Shown: piece after piece, positions 1 through 7,780 of the stretch
How the letters are laid out: every line of letters starts with the position of its first letter
How positions within the stretch are numbered: the stretch's first letter is position 1
NCBI GenBank assembly: GCA_947631365.1
Contig: CANRLB010000012.1
Coordinates: forward strand, 1 to 19,370
Origin: an uncultured Bacilli bacterium
GTDB lineage: Bacteria; Bacillota_I; Bacilli_A; RF39; UBA660
Reading direction: 5' to 3'
Length of the DNA stretch: 19,370 nt
Translations under genes and position numbers: made by a program
Notes under the pieces: generated by a model
Databases searched by the model: none
What the model saw: only the letters and a program-made list of their open reading frames with translations
What the model was told of the DNA's origin: nothing

Positions 1-1
1 G

Positions 2-43
2 ACTGCTAGAGTTGCTGCTAAAAACTCAGGATATGGGGTTTAA
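2..43 (+). CDS. C-terminal end of a truncated upstream gene
   Basis: The window opens inside a reading frame that gives TARVAAKNSGYGV before a TAA stop. A second frame is also open (stop at 48-50) but would need CTG, CTA and GAG codons that are rare in this genome, whereas the chosen frame uses GCT, AGA, GTT, TCA and GGA like its neighbours. Thirteen residues are too few to name a family. A rho-independent terminator follows 17 bases later, so this is the end of a separate transcription unit. Confidence 0.55.
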   Translation, partial: TARVAAKNSGYGV

Positions 44-60
44 AAAATAATTATGTATTT

Positions 61-84
61 AAAATCACTTCGGTGATTTTTTTT
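61..84 (+). terminator. Rho-independent terminator with UUCG tetraloop
   Basis: AAAATCAC (61-68) pairs perfectly with GTGATTTT (73-80) around a TTCG loop closed by C-G, the very stable cUUCGg tetraloop, and is followed by more T residues to 84. It ends the transcription unit entering from the left edge and insulates the secretion operon that starts at 137. Confidence 0.85.
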
Positions 85-85
85 A

Positions 86-114
86 TGGACTAAATAGTAG
101 GGTTTTGATATAAT
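86..114 (+). promoter_or_regulatory. Sigma-A type promoter with extended -10
   Basis: TATAAT at 109-114 is a perfect -10 box, preceded by TGA (106-108), an extended -10. TGGACT at 86-91 matches the -35 consensus at four of six positions with a 17-base spacer. It sits right after the terminator and 23 bases before the first start codon of the secretion operon. Confidence 0.75.
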
Positions 115-136
115 ATAAAAGAAGAGAGTTGGAATT

Positions 137-1120
137 ATGAAGAAAAAAATTTTTATCTTTGTCTTTGCGTTGATATTATTTTTTTGTCTATTAAATATTA
201 CTTTTGCAAAATCTGTAAGTTGTACTTATGGAGATACTGTATCTGTTATAGTAGGAATTGATGCAAATAGTAATTTAATAACTTCAAAAAATGATAAAAA
301 TCCAGTAACATATAAATTTGATTCTATTTCGTCTGGAGCTTTTATTCAAAGTAATGGCGATTATTATTGTCCTGAAAAAATAACTTATACGTTATCTTAT
401 AATTCGTCAAGTAGAATGAATGATTATGTTTTTTCTTTTATTTCTTCTGATAATTATCCCAATACTTTAAGCTTATTTGCTTCATCAATTGATAATGCTA
501 AAACAAATAATGAAAAAGTTATTAGTAAATCATGTGCTTATGGTTCAACTGGAAAATATATAATAAATTATTATAATGATGGAACGATTGGACCCGGTGA
601 TAATAGTTACGGTATTGCTGCTGACTTTCCCAAAAGTGGTGATTGTTTAGACGCGATTTACCTTTGTCCAGGTCCAGTAATTAATAAGAATAATCAGACT
701 AATTGTACTAAATTAAGTTCTTTCAATGAAAGTTTTGTTCAAACAGATCCTAAACCATCAACTAGTGGACAAGCTGGTGGTTCAACAGGACAAACAAGTG
801 GTGCCGCTTCAGATCCAACTATCCAAGATTGTGGTTCATTATTAGGATCTCCAGATAATCCCTCAGCTCCTGCTTTTTATTTAAATAAGGCTTTCAGTAT
901 GATGAGATATGCTGCGATTATCATTTTAATTGTTTTTTCAATATTTGATTTTGTCGGAGCTCTTAGTTCTAATGATGAAGCTGCTATCAAAAAAGCTGTT
1001 AATAAAACTATAAAAAGGGCAATAATATGTGTAATTATCTTTTTATTGCCTTTGTTAATAAAAGTTATTCTTAAATATTTAGATGATCGAGCAACTGATT
1101 TGTGCGGTATAGGGGAATAG
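137..1120 (+). CDS. Exported membrane protein with VirB2/TrbC-like C-terminal hairpin
   Basis: This is the first gene of a secretion-like operon. Residues 1-24 form a signal peptide (lysines, then a long hydrophobic stretch ending TFA). A large outward-facing domain with scattered cysteines (such as C29, C78, C133, C170, C177) follows, then a Ser/Thr/Gly/Gln-rich linker near residues 207-230. The C-terminus has two membrane segments, about 257-275 and 295-312, separated by a short charged loop with several lysines. A two-helix hairpin of this kind next to PrgI and VirB4 genes is the pattern of VirB2/TrbC pilin-like subunits, but those are normally about 100 residues, so here the hairpin would carry a long extracytoplasmic domain. 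AGAGAG upstream serves as the ribosome site. Sixteen bases separate it from the PrgI gene. The membrane topology is clear; the pilin relationship is inference. Confidence 0.7.
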   Translation: MKKKIFIFVFALILFFCLLNITFAKSVSCTYGDTVSVIVGIDANSNLITSKNDKNPVTYKFDSISSGAFIQSNGDYYCPEKITYTLSYNSSSRMNDYVFSFISSDNYPNTLSLFASSIDNAKTNNEKVISKSCAYGSTGKYIINYYNDGTIGPGDNSYGIAADFPKSGDCLDAIYLCPGPVINKNNQTNCTKLSSFNESFVQTDPKPSTSGQAGGSTGQTSGAASDPTIQDCGSLLGSPDNPSAPAFYLNKAFSMMRYAAIIILIVFSIFDFVGALSSNDEAAIKKAVNKTIKRAIICVIIFLLPLLIKVILKYLDDRATDLCGIGE

Positions 1121-1135
1121 AAAGAGGGGAAATAT

Positions 1136-1474
1136 ATGGACGATCAAGATCAAAGAGCTTATTTAATTCCTGCTAATACTAAAAAGTCTCAATTGATATT
1201 AGGTTTTTTTACTCCGATTGATTTAGCAATATTTGTTGTTGGATGTGTAGTATCGTTAATATTGTTATTGTTATTTAGTAATAAGAGTAATTTAAGTTTA
1301 TTAATTATGATGCTGTTACCTGCACTAATATCTACTTTTTTAGTAATGCCTGTTCCTCATTATCATAATGTTTTACAACTTATTAAAAATATTTATCGTT
1401 TTTTTACAAATAGAAGAATTTTTTATTGGAAAGGGTGGAGTATTTATGAAAGATTCAACTCAAACGACAAATAA
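1136..1474 (+). CDS. prgI: PrgI family type IV secretion membrane protein
   Basis: This 112-residue protein has two membrane helices (about residues 19-46 and 50-74). Its C-terminal part carries PHYHNVLQLIKNIYRF and RRIFYWKGW, the signature of the PrgI family, the small inner-membrane subunit encoded just before the VirB4 ATPase in Gram-positive conjugation systems. It probably anchors the ATPase at the membrane (VirB3-like role, known for the family). The site AGAGGGGA lies just upstream. Its last 29 bases overlap the next gene in another frame, which implies translational coupling in the operon. Confidence 0.85.
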   Translation: MDDQDQRAYLIPANTKKSQLILGFFTPIDLAIFVVGCVVSLILLLLFSNKSNLSLLIMMLLPALISTFLVMPVPHYHNVLQLIKNIYRFFTNRRIFYWKGWSIYERFNSNDK

Positions 1475-2009
1475 TTCTAAATTTACAGAAAATTGGCTAC
1501 CAGTTAAACAAATAATGAATGGAATGATTCAATTAGAAAGTGGTTATTATGTTACAGGAGTAAAGATAAGACCTAAAAATATTTTTATTTTAGATAGTGC
1601 TGCTCAAGATACCATGGTTTATAATTTAAGAAATTTTTATAATACGATAGATTATGAATTTTGGCTTGTAATAGCGGATAGACCAGTAGATATTAATTTG
1701 TATTTAGCTGAATTACAAAAAATGTATAATAATACTACGAACAATGAAATAAGAAAAATTATTTTGCAAGATATTAGTAAAGCAAATAGTTTCATGAGCG
1801 AAGAATATAATGTAGTTGATACGGAATATTATCTACTTTTCCAAGAAAAAAAATTAGAAATTTTACAAAAGAAATTACATAATATGATAAGTGGTCTTGC
1901 TAATTGTGGATTACAAGCTAGCCAAACAAGTAATAATGATTTAAGAGTTATTTTAGATAATTTATTAAATGGTGGCGAATCGATAAATTTTGGAACGGTG
2001 ATGAGTTAA
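1446..2009 (+). CDS. VirB4 N-terminal-domain-like protein, encoded separately
   Basis: This 187-residue soluble protein lies between PrgI and the VirB4 ATPase. The reading frame is open back to 1368, but the ATG at 1446 has a good ribosome site (GGGTGGAG, 1432-1439) and gives a sensible 29-base overlap with prgI, so I start there. Residues such as YYVTGVKIRPKNIFILD and NLRNFYNTIDYEFWLVIADRPVDI resemble the N-terminal domain of VirB4/TraC-type ATPases, which normally sits in the same chain as the motor. Its stop and the ATG of the ATPase share a base (TAATG), the classic arrangement for coupled translation of two halves of one machine. No nucleotide-binding motif is present. The family resemblance is from pattern memory. 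Confidence 0.7.
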   Translation: MKDSTQTTNNSKFTENWLPVKQIMNGMIQLESGYYVTGVKIRPKNIFILDSAAQDTMVYNLRNFYNTIDYEFWLVIADRPVDINLYLAELQKMYNNTTNNEIRKIILQDISKANSFMSEEYNVVDTEYYLLFQEKKLEILQKKLHNMISGLANCGLQASQTSNNDLRVILDNLLNGGESINFGTVMS

Positions 2010-3793
2010 TGAATATAAAAAGTGAAATAGCTCCAAGAGGCATGGAGTTTAAACCTACAGAATTTAGAATAGGTGGAAAATATTCCACTATAATGACTAT
2101 TGTTTCTTTTCCTAAGAATATTTATTTGGGATATTTATCTGATATTACAAATATTTCGGGAGTTAAATTAGTAATTAAACATATACCTATTCAATTTAGT
2201 GTTTTGCAAAAAATGATCAATAAAGAAATAGCTGATTTAAAAACTCGTTTTCAAACAGAAAGAGATCAAACTTTGCAAGAAAGAATTCGTCAAGATTATG
2301 AATCTTTGGAACAATTTGTAAGTATGTTAGCAGCGACTGATGCAAGAATTTTTGACTTTCAAATGCATTTGATGTTATCAGCAGATAGCAAAGAAGATTT
2401 AGATATTAAAAAGATGGAAGTTAAAAGCTATTTAAATGCTTTAGGAATGAGTGGAGTATCTCTAATGTTTGAACAAGAAAAAGTTTTAAAGAGTATTGTT
2501 CCTATATTTCCTAAACAAGATATTGAACAAAGAATTGGTACACCAATTCCTTCAATTACCATTGCTGCAATGTATCCATATATATTTGATAGTATAAAAG
2601 ATCCGGGATTGTCTTGCTTATTTGGTGTTGATTTTTCTGGAGGAGTAGTTTTATTTAATCAATTTTTATATCAAATAAGAAATGAAAATAATCGTAATAA
2701 CGCTAATATGATTTTACTTGGTACTTCTGGTTCTGGTAAATCTACTGCGGCTAAATTATTACTTAGAACGCATTTAAGAAATGGTTGTAAAATTGTAGCT
2801 ATAGATCCTGAAGGGGAACTTGAAGATATGACATCTTTAATGGGTGGAGATTTTCTCGATCTTGGTAAAGGCGGCGAATTTGGGATGATTAATCCTCTTG
2901 AGATTGTCATGGATGTTGATGAAGAGGAAATAAATCAAGGCTTAGGTTATACGGTTTTAACAAGAACTTTACAACAATTAAAAGCTTTTATGAAATATTA
3001 TAGTCCATCTATTGAAGATGATGTTTTGACTTTATTTAGTGAGGTAGTTCAAGATACTTATAAAAGATATAGAATAGATTTTGATACTGATTTTACTAAA
3101 TTATCGAGAGAAGATTATCCAACATTTAATGATGTTTATGCAACCATTCAAGGAAGACTTGTATCAATGGTTGATGCAACACATGAAAGAGATGTTATGG
3201 AAAGACTAGAACTTAAAGTAAGACCATTAGTAAATGAATTAAAATTCTATTTTACTGGTCATACTACTATCCAAATTAATAGCGATTTTATTGTTTTTAA
3301 TATTAAAGAATTAATGAATAGTGATGAAAATATTAAAAATGCGTTGTTCTTTAACATCTTAAAATATGCATGGGGTCTATGTCTTGAAAAAGATGTCAAT
3401 ACTGTTATGATGGTTGATGAAGCTCATGTACTTCTTGCTTCTCATAATGAACTTGGGGCTGAATTTTTAGCTCAAATTCAAAGACGTAGTCGTAAATATA
3501 ATACAGGGACAATTATTATTACTCAACAACCATCAGATTTTGCTGCTCCGCAAGTATTAGTTCATGGTAAAGCAATTTTTGATAATGCAGCCTATTATTT
3601 AATTATGGGTTTAAGAAAGCAATCTGTTGATGATTTAGCTCAATTAATTGACTTAAATGAGAGTGAAAAAGAAAGTATTAAATATTATCCTCAAGGTCAA
3701 GGCTTATTTATTTGTGGTAATCGAAGGATGCGAATTAATGTTGTTGTTACCCAAGAAGAATTAGATTCATTTGGTTCTGGTGGTGGGTACTAA
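2009..3793 (+). CDS. virB4: VirB4/TraE-type secretion ATPase
   Basis: This is the motor ATPase of a type IV secretion or conjugation-like machine, acting at the cytoplasmic membrane face with PrgI. The 594-residue chain has a VirB4-like N-terminal region (1-215), a Walker A loop GTSGSGKST at residues 238-246 with the lysine at 244, and a Walker B MMVDEAH at 467-473. The following QIQRRSRKY and IIITQQPSDF are the conserved VirB4/TraC motor motifs, the Gln-rich sensor included. It is shorter than many VirB4 proteins because part of the usual N-terminal domain seems to be the separate upstream protein. It starts in TAATG overlap and ends just before a terminator. No coupling protein (VirD4), relaxase or VirB6-like gene follows it here. 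Confidence 0.9.
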   Translation: MNIKSEIAPRGMEFKPTEFRIGGKYSTIMTIVSFPKNIYLGYLSDITNISGVKLVIKHIPIQFSVLQKMINKEIADLKTRFQTERDQTLQERIRQDYESLEQFVSMLAATDARIFDFQMHLMLSADSKEDLDIKKMEVKSYLNALGMSGVSLMFEQEKVLKSIVPIFPKQDIEQRIGTPIPSITIAAMYPYIFDSIKDPGLSCLFGVDFSGGVVLFNQFLYQIRNENNRNNANMILLGTSGSGKSTAAKLLLRTHLRNGCKIVAIDPEGELEDMTSLMGGDFLDLGKGGEFGMINPLEIVMDVDEEEINQGLGYTVLTRTLQQLKAFMKYYSPSIEDDVLTLFSEVVQDTYKRYRIDFDTDFTKLSREDYPTFNDVYATIQGRLVSMVDATHERDVMERLELKVRPLVNELKFYFTGHTTIQINSDFIVFNIKELMNSDENIKNALFFNILKYAWGLCLEKDVNTVMMVDEAHVLLASHNELGAEFLAQIQRRSRKYNTGTIIITQQPSDFAAPQVLVHGKAIFDNAAYYLIMGLRKQSVDDLAQLIDLNESEKESIKYYPQGQGLFICGNRRMRINVVVTQEELDSFGSGGGY

Positions 3794-3794
3794 G

Positions 3795-3820
3795 AATAAT
3801 AGATTTTTCTATTATTTTTT
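3795..3820 (+). terminator. Terminator closing the secretion operon
   Basis: AATAATAG (3795-3802) pairs with CTATTATT (3809-3816) around a six-base loop and runs into further T residues. It begins two bases after the virB4 stop. The stem is all A-T except one G-C pair, so termination may be partial. No clear promoter is visible before the next gene at 3836, so read-through may feed the downstream cluster. Confidence 0.65.
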
Positions 3821-3835
3821 AGTTTAGGTGATTAG

Positions 3836-4831
3836 ATGAATGTAGATTATGAACAAATAAAAAGTTTAATCAAGCAAAAAAATAATAATATTGATTTTGC
3901 ATCTTTAACATATTTTACTAATTATTTTTATATTTTAGTTAAAGATAATTTAATACCTGAAAATGTTAGATTAGAAGATTTAATTGATAATGCGTTGTAT
4001 TATGCTCAAAAAATTGAATTCTATGGTGAAAATCATTTTGTTTCTTTAGCACATGGCAAGGATATAAAAGGTTTAAGAGAATCTCTTAATAAAACAATTT
4101 ATATTAGAGCTAATTTAGAAGAGCCTTTAAGAGAAATGATTGTCTATCATGAAATACACCATGCGACTCAAAGTAATAAAAAAAATGATAATGTGGGCAT
4201 AAATCAGGTTGGTAATATAGGAAGATTAATAATGGAGGCTCAAACTCAGTATCTGGCGGAGAAAATATACTGTGAAATTCATCAAGTAGAATTTAAAGAG
4301 CGTTTAATACCTTCTACGGAATTACGAATGAGTAATAATGGATTAGTAAGATCAAAGCTCCATAATTACGAACTATATGATAATATGTTAACTAAATTAG
4401 CACTTATTTTAGGAGTTCCTAAAGATTATTTTGTTAAAATTAATTTTTTATATAGAGCTGGTTTAAAAGATTTAGAAGCAAAATATAAGATAGCTCAAGA
4501 TAAATATCATTTACCTTATAATTTTTGGGATTTATTATATATCTTAGATTATATTTTTTGTGTTGATTTAATGGCTTATGAGGAAAATTTAGAAAAGGAA
4601 ACAATCTTAAAAGGTGGCGAAACTCAAAATTTTTATGAAATTTATTTTAAGAGGAATGCTAAACTTTCTTTGGCTAACGAAAGAGCATTTATTAATGAAT
4701 TTGATGTTAATAACTTTTTAGCTTTATTAGAAAATGCTGGGCCTTATCAAGAATTTGCTAAATATATTATTGATAATGAAAAAAGAGCTTTAATTGATGA
4801 ATTTATAAAATCAAGTGAAAAAAAACTATAA
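3836..4831 (+). CDS. HExxH metallopeptidase-like protein, function unknown
   Basis: This 331-residue protein has no signal peptide or membrane segment, so it is probably cytoplasmic. The clearest feature is HEIHH at residues 105-109, an HExxH zinc-binding motif, with E134 in EAQTQYLAE about 25 residues on, a spacing usual for the third zinc ligand of gluzincin peptidases. The segment before it (about 85-104) resembles the strand and helix that normally precede such a site. The rest is unrecognised. AGGTGAT lies just upstream of the ATG. It heads a same-strand cluster with an HNH-like gene, Ku and a DNA ligase, so a role linked to DNA ends or damage is possible but unproven. Peptidase activity is inferred only from the motif. 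Confidence 0.65.
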   Translation: MNVDYEQIKSLIKQKNNNIDFASLTYFTNYFYILVKDNLIPENVRLEDLIDNALYYAQKIEFYGENHFVSLAHGKDIKGLRESLNKTIYIRANLEEPLREMIVYHEIHHATQSNKKNDNVGINQVGNIGRLIMEAQTQYLAEKIYCEIHQVEFKERLIPSTELRMSNNGLVRSKLHNYELYDNMLTKLALILGVPKDYFVKINFLYRAGLKDLEAKYKIAQDKYHLPYNFWDLLYILDYIFCVDLMAYEENLEKETILKGGETQNFYEIYFKRNAKLSLANERAFINEFDVNNFLALLENAGPYQEFAKYIIDNEKRALIDEFIKSSEKKL

Positions 4832-4850
4832 TAAATATTTTAGAGGTATT

Positions 4851-5273
4851 ATGAATACAAGAATTGGTTTAATGGTTAAAAAATTTAATTTACTTAAAAT
4901 AGGTTATGATTTTATGGGTTATTCTTTTCATAATAAAAAAGAATTATCTTATCATCATTTAATCGTTCCGAAAATAATTTCTAATGAACAAGGATATGGT
5001 AATGGGATTGAAGAATGGAATGGAGCTATATTAACTAAAAAAACCTCTCATGCGTATCTCCATTTAATTGAATTATATGATTATGATTGTTTTTTAAGTT
5101 TAACTTCTGAGATGCTAGATCAAATCTTTAAGGGCTATTTAGATGAAGAAAATCTTTATTATATTAATGAAATTTTAAATAGTTTTGAAAGAGAATATCA
5201 AAATGTTACTAATTGTAAAGGTAAACCTATAATTAAAGAAGAATACCAAAGAAGATTGTATAAAAAAAGATAA
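4851..5273 (+). CDS. Small HNH-nuclease-like protein
   Basis: This 140-residue protein starts at the ATG at 4851, which has AGAGG just ahead and leaves a 19-base gap after the previous gene. A GTG at 4815 would add 12 residues and overlap the upstream gene, and I think it is not used. Residues SYHHLIVPK (H35, H36), WNGAILT (N57) and SHAYLH (H67, H71) follow the His-Asn-His order of the beta-beta-alpha metal (HNH) nuclease fold, without the zinc-ribbon cysteines of many HNH proteins. Such small proteins are usually labelled hypothetical in Firmicutes. It lies 28 bases upstream of Ku, so an end-processing role in break repair is a reasonable inference. The nuclease call rests on motif spacing alone. 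Confidence 0.55.
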   Translation: MNTRIGLMVKKFNLLKIGYDFMGYSFHNKKELSYHHLIVPKIISNEQGYGNGIEEWNGAILTKKTSHAYLHLIELYDYDCFLSLTSEMLDQIFKGYLDEENLYYINEILNSFEREYQNVTNCKGKPIIKEEYQRRLYKKR

Positions 5274-5301
5274 ATAAACCATACTTTTAATAGGTGGTTT
5301 T

Positions 5302-6051
5302 ATGCCGAATATTCATAGCAATATTTCCTTTGGTTTAGTAAATATTCCTATTATAATGAATCAAATTATTAAAAATAATGATACTTCATTTAATCAATTA
5401 CATAAAACTTGTTTAAATAGAATTAATTATATTAAATATTGTCCTCATTGCAAAAAAGAAGTTAAAGAAAAAGATATTATTAAAGGATTTGAATATGAAA
5501 AAGATGATTATTTAACATTTTCTAAAGAAGAACTAGATAAGTTAAAGCCAGAGAAAAATAATGAAATAGAAATAGTATCTTTTATTGATATGAAAGAAAT
5601 AGACCCCGCTTATTATGAAAGAAGTTATTTATTAAAAACGGAGAAAAAAAGTAAAGCTTATAGTTTATTTTGTGAGGCTTTAAAAAGATGTAGAAAAGTA
5701 GCTTTAGCTAAAACGGTTATTGGTAGTAAATTCTATTATTGTATCTTAAGATTTTCACAATATGGAATTATTATGACTACTTTATTTTTTAAAGAAGAAG
5801 TAATGCTGCCAGATGAAAAAATTGATTTAACTGTTAATGAAAAAGAACTAAAACTTGCTTTAAGATTAATTGAAGAAGAAAGTGGCAAATTTGAACCAGA
5901 TAAGTATCAAGATGAATATCAAAATAATATTAAAGAAGCAATTACAGATAAATTAGATGGTAAACCACTTAAAGGAGTTAAAAAGAAAACGAAAAGACAA
6001 GTTAATGATTTAATGGAAGCTTTAGAAAAAAGTTTAAAGGGGAAAAAATGA
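5302..6051 (+). CDS. ku: Bacterial Ku, DNA end-binding protein
   Basis: Ku dimers thread onto double-strand DNA ends and recruit the ligase for non-homologous end joining. At 249 residues it is within the bacterial range. The start SNISFGLVNIPI is the standard Ku opening, YCPHCKKEV and IIKGFEYEKDDYLTFSKEEL follow at about 47-77, and the strand IDPAYYERSYLL and the EALKRCRKVALAKTVI segment are typical of the core. The C-terminal tail (about 220-249) is Lys-rich, as in other bacterial Ku proteins where it contacts DNA or LigD. TAGGTGG precedes the ATG. Its TGA stop overlaps the ligase ATG in ATGA, so the two are translationally coupled. Confidence 0.95.
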   Translation: MPNIHSNISFGLVNIPIIMNQIIKNNDTSFNQLHKTCLNRINYIKYCPHCKKEVKEKDIIKGFEYEKDDYLTFSKEELDKLKPEKNNEIEIVSFIDMKEIDPAYYERSYLLKTEKKSKAYSLFCEALKRCRKVALAKTVIGSKFYYCILRFSQYGIIMTTLFFKEEVMLPDEKIDLTVNEKELKLALRLIEEESGKFEPDKYQDEYQNNIKEAITDKLDGKPLKGVKKKTKRQVNDLMEALEKSLKGKK

Positions 6052-6944
6052 ATATTTGGCATAATAGAGAATGGGGACCAATGCTTTTAAAAGAAATAGA
6101 TAAACCCTTTGATTCTAAAGATTATTTATATGAAATAAAGTTTGATGGAATAAGAGCAATTATTTTTGCTAGTCCAAAGAAAGTTTTAATTAAAACCAGA
6201 AATAATGTAGATGTTACCGATATCTATCCTGAGTTACAAAGTATTAAAGATATTGTTACACATAATACTATTTTTGATGGGGAAATCGTGGCTTTTCAAA
6301 ATAATTTACCTTCATTTAGTAAATTACAGGAAAGAAGTCATTTAAAAAATAAAAATAAAATAAAAAAATTAAGTATTGAAGAACCTATTTGTTATGTGTG
6401 TTTTGATATACTATATGATAATAAAGATTTAACAAATTTAAAATTAACGGAAAGAAAAAAGATATTAGATAAAATAAAAGAAAATGATATTTTTATTAAA
6501 ACTAAAAGTATTAATGAAAAAGGAAAGTTATTATTTAAAGAAATTAAAAAAGTTGGTTTAGAAGGAATTGTTGCTAAAAGAAAAGATAGTAATTACCAAA
6601 TTAGTACAAGAGTTGATGATTGGCTTAAAATTAAGAATTTTAAAAAAGATATTTTTTATATTGGTGGTTACACAGAAAATGAAAATTCACCTGTTATCTC
6701 TTTAGCTCTGGGAGAATTTAAAAGAGAAAAATTATATTATGTTGGTAATGTATCGATGGCTAAAAAAAATCCTTTATATCAAAAAATAAAAATGTTGAAA
6801 ACAAGAAAGTTATCAACATTTTGTGATTATGATAAAAAAGATTTAAATTATATTAATCCTAAATATAAATGTTCTATTTTTTATATGGAAAGAACTAAGA
6901 GTAATCATTTAAGACAACCTATATTTAAAAAAGAAATAAAATAA
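6048..6944 (+). CDS. ligD: LigD-type ATP-dependent DNA ligase, ligase domain only
   Basis: This enzyme seals nicks and joined ends held by Ku, using ATP. Conserved nucleotidyltransferase motifs are in order: motif I EIKFDGIR with the adenylated lysine at K31, motif III FDGEIVAF (76-83), motif IIIa VCFDILY (117-123), motif IV EGIVAKR (172-178) and motif V WLKIKN (192-197). Residues from about 200 form the OB-fold domain, ending with the LigD-like FYMERTKSNHLRQPIF. At 298 residues it has only the ligase and OB domains. The polymerase and phosphoesterase domains of full-length LigD are absent and are not encoded nearby. It ends ten bases before the stop of a convergent gene with no hairpin between. 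Confidence 0.93.
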   Translation: MNIWHNREWGPMLLKEIDKPFDSKDYLYEIKFDGIRAIIFASPKKVLIKTRNNVDVTDIYPELQSIKDIVTHNTIFDGEIVAFQNNLPSFSKLQERSHLKNKNKIKKLSIEEPICYVCFDILYDNKDLTNLKLTERKKILDKIKENDIFIKTKSINEKGKLLFKEIKKVGLEGIVAKRKDSNYQISTRVDDWLKIKNFKKDIFYIGGYTENENSPVISLALGEFKREKLYYVGNVSMAKKNPLYQKIKMLKTRKLSTFCDYDKKDLNYINPKYKCSIFYMERTKSNHLRQPIFKKEIK

Positions 6945-6954
6945 TTATATCAAA

Positions 6955-7722
6955 CTAATATCTAGACAAAATTCTTTGTCTTCCAATTAGTTCATAATTA
7001 TTCCATCCTAAGCAATTGCTACCTTCTTTTTGGCCTAATTCATCTAATCCAATTTTGCAACTTCCGTTGGTACAATTTTCACAACATCTATTTTTTATTA
7101 ATTGCTTTAAATATTCTCTTTCTTCTATAGATAATGAATCAGCTAATTTTATATAGAAGTCTTTAGGATTTTCAACAATTTTTTCAATGATATCTTCTAA
7201 AGTAGATGTTCTGGTAATTACTACAGCGGAAGTTTTTTGTTGAATCATTTCTTCAATTTTCTTATATTTATCTAATGTATTTTGATGTTCTTTTTCTATT
7301 GCCTCAATTTTCGTTTTAAAATCTTTATCTAAATATACTTTAATTAATTTTTGGTGAAGAACTTCATCGTTAGACTTACTAGCCGCAGTTAATGCTTCCT
7401 CAAAACTATTAAATACTTGATTTACAAAAATAGAATTAATACACTCAGAAGCCACAATAAATTCAGGAATTGTTGCTTTAAATTCCTCATAGTAGTTTGC
7501 ATTTCGTTTATTATATAAAAAAACAACTTCATATTTAATTTCAAAAGTTCCATCACTAAAATAGTTTTTTCTTTCGCCAATAACATAGCATTTTGAGACA
7601 ATATTTGCTACCACTCCATATTCTGGCTCTAATTCATTTAATCCATGACTCCAACCTACTTGTTCTTTAATTGGCATAACGGCATATTTTATTGGATATT
7701 TTAAATTTTCTTTATCTATCAT
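6955..7722 (-). CDS. Cytoplasmic protein with C-terminal Cys cluster, unknown function
   Basis: The frame is open back to 7833, but the extra 37 residues are AT-rich spacer that contains the promoter. The ATG at 7722 has AAAGGAAA upstream and gives 255 residues starting MIDKENLKYP. There is no signal peptide. Residues about 138-165 are a charged helix, perhaps coiled coil. The C-terminus carries RCCENCTNGSCKIG and CLGWNNYELIG with cysteines at 213, 214, 217, 222 and 237, a C-x2-C-x4-C-x14-C arrangement suited to binding zinc or an iron-sulfur cluster. Similar tails occur, in my memory, on hypothetical proteins of Firmicutes and their phages. It is a lone gene, convergent with the ligase and divergent from the collagen-like genes. 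I do not recognise its function. Confidence 0.65.
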   Translation of the reverse strand: MIDKENLKYPIKYAVMPIKEQVGWSHGLNELEPEYGVVANIVSKCYVIGERKNYFSDGTFEIKYEVVFLYNKRNANYYEEFKATIPEFIVASECINSIFVNQVFNSFEEALTAASKSNDEVLHQKLIKVYLDKDFKTKIEAIEKEHQNTLDKYKKIEEMIQQKTSAVVITRTSTLEDIIEKIVENPKDFYIKLADSLSIEEREYLKQLIKNRCCENCTNGSCKIGLDELGQKEGSNCLGWNNYELIGRQRILSRY

Positions 7723-7746
7723 CTTCAATTTTCCTTTGTATAAGTT

Positions 7747-7775
7747 ATTATAACAAGTTAAATTTAAATGTGCAA
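7747..7775 (-). promoter_or_regulatory. Strong minus-strand promoter for the Cys-cluster gene
   Basis: Read on the minus strand: TTGCAC (7775-7770), 17 bases, then a perfect TATAAT (7752-7747) preceded by TGT, an extended -10. The start codon lies 25 bases downstream. This is the closest match to consensus in the window. Confidence 0.8.
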
Positions 7776-7780
7776 TTATA

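Noticed and set aside
1368..1445. Longer start for the VirB4 N-terminal-like protein
   Set aside because: It would overlap prgI by over 100 bases without a ribosome site; the ATG at 1446 has a strong one.
2671..2910. Minus-strand open frame within virB4
   Set aside because: It lies across the Walker A region of a strong plus-strand gene and has no promoter or ribosome site; a shadow.
4815..4850. GTG start for the HNH-like gene
   Set aside because: It overlaps the end of the upstream gene and lacks a ribosome site; the ATG at 4851 has AGAGG.
6048..6051. TGA read as Trp (Mycoplasma code)
   Set aside because: Reading through would only add a short tail to Ku before a TAA, while TGA here forms a normal ATGA overlap and Trp is coded by TGG throughout.
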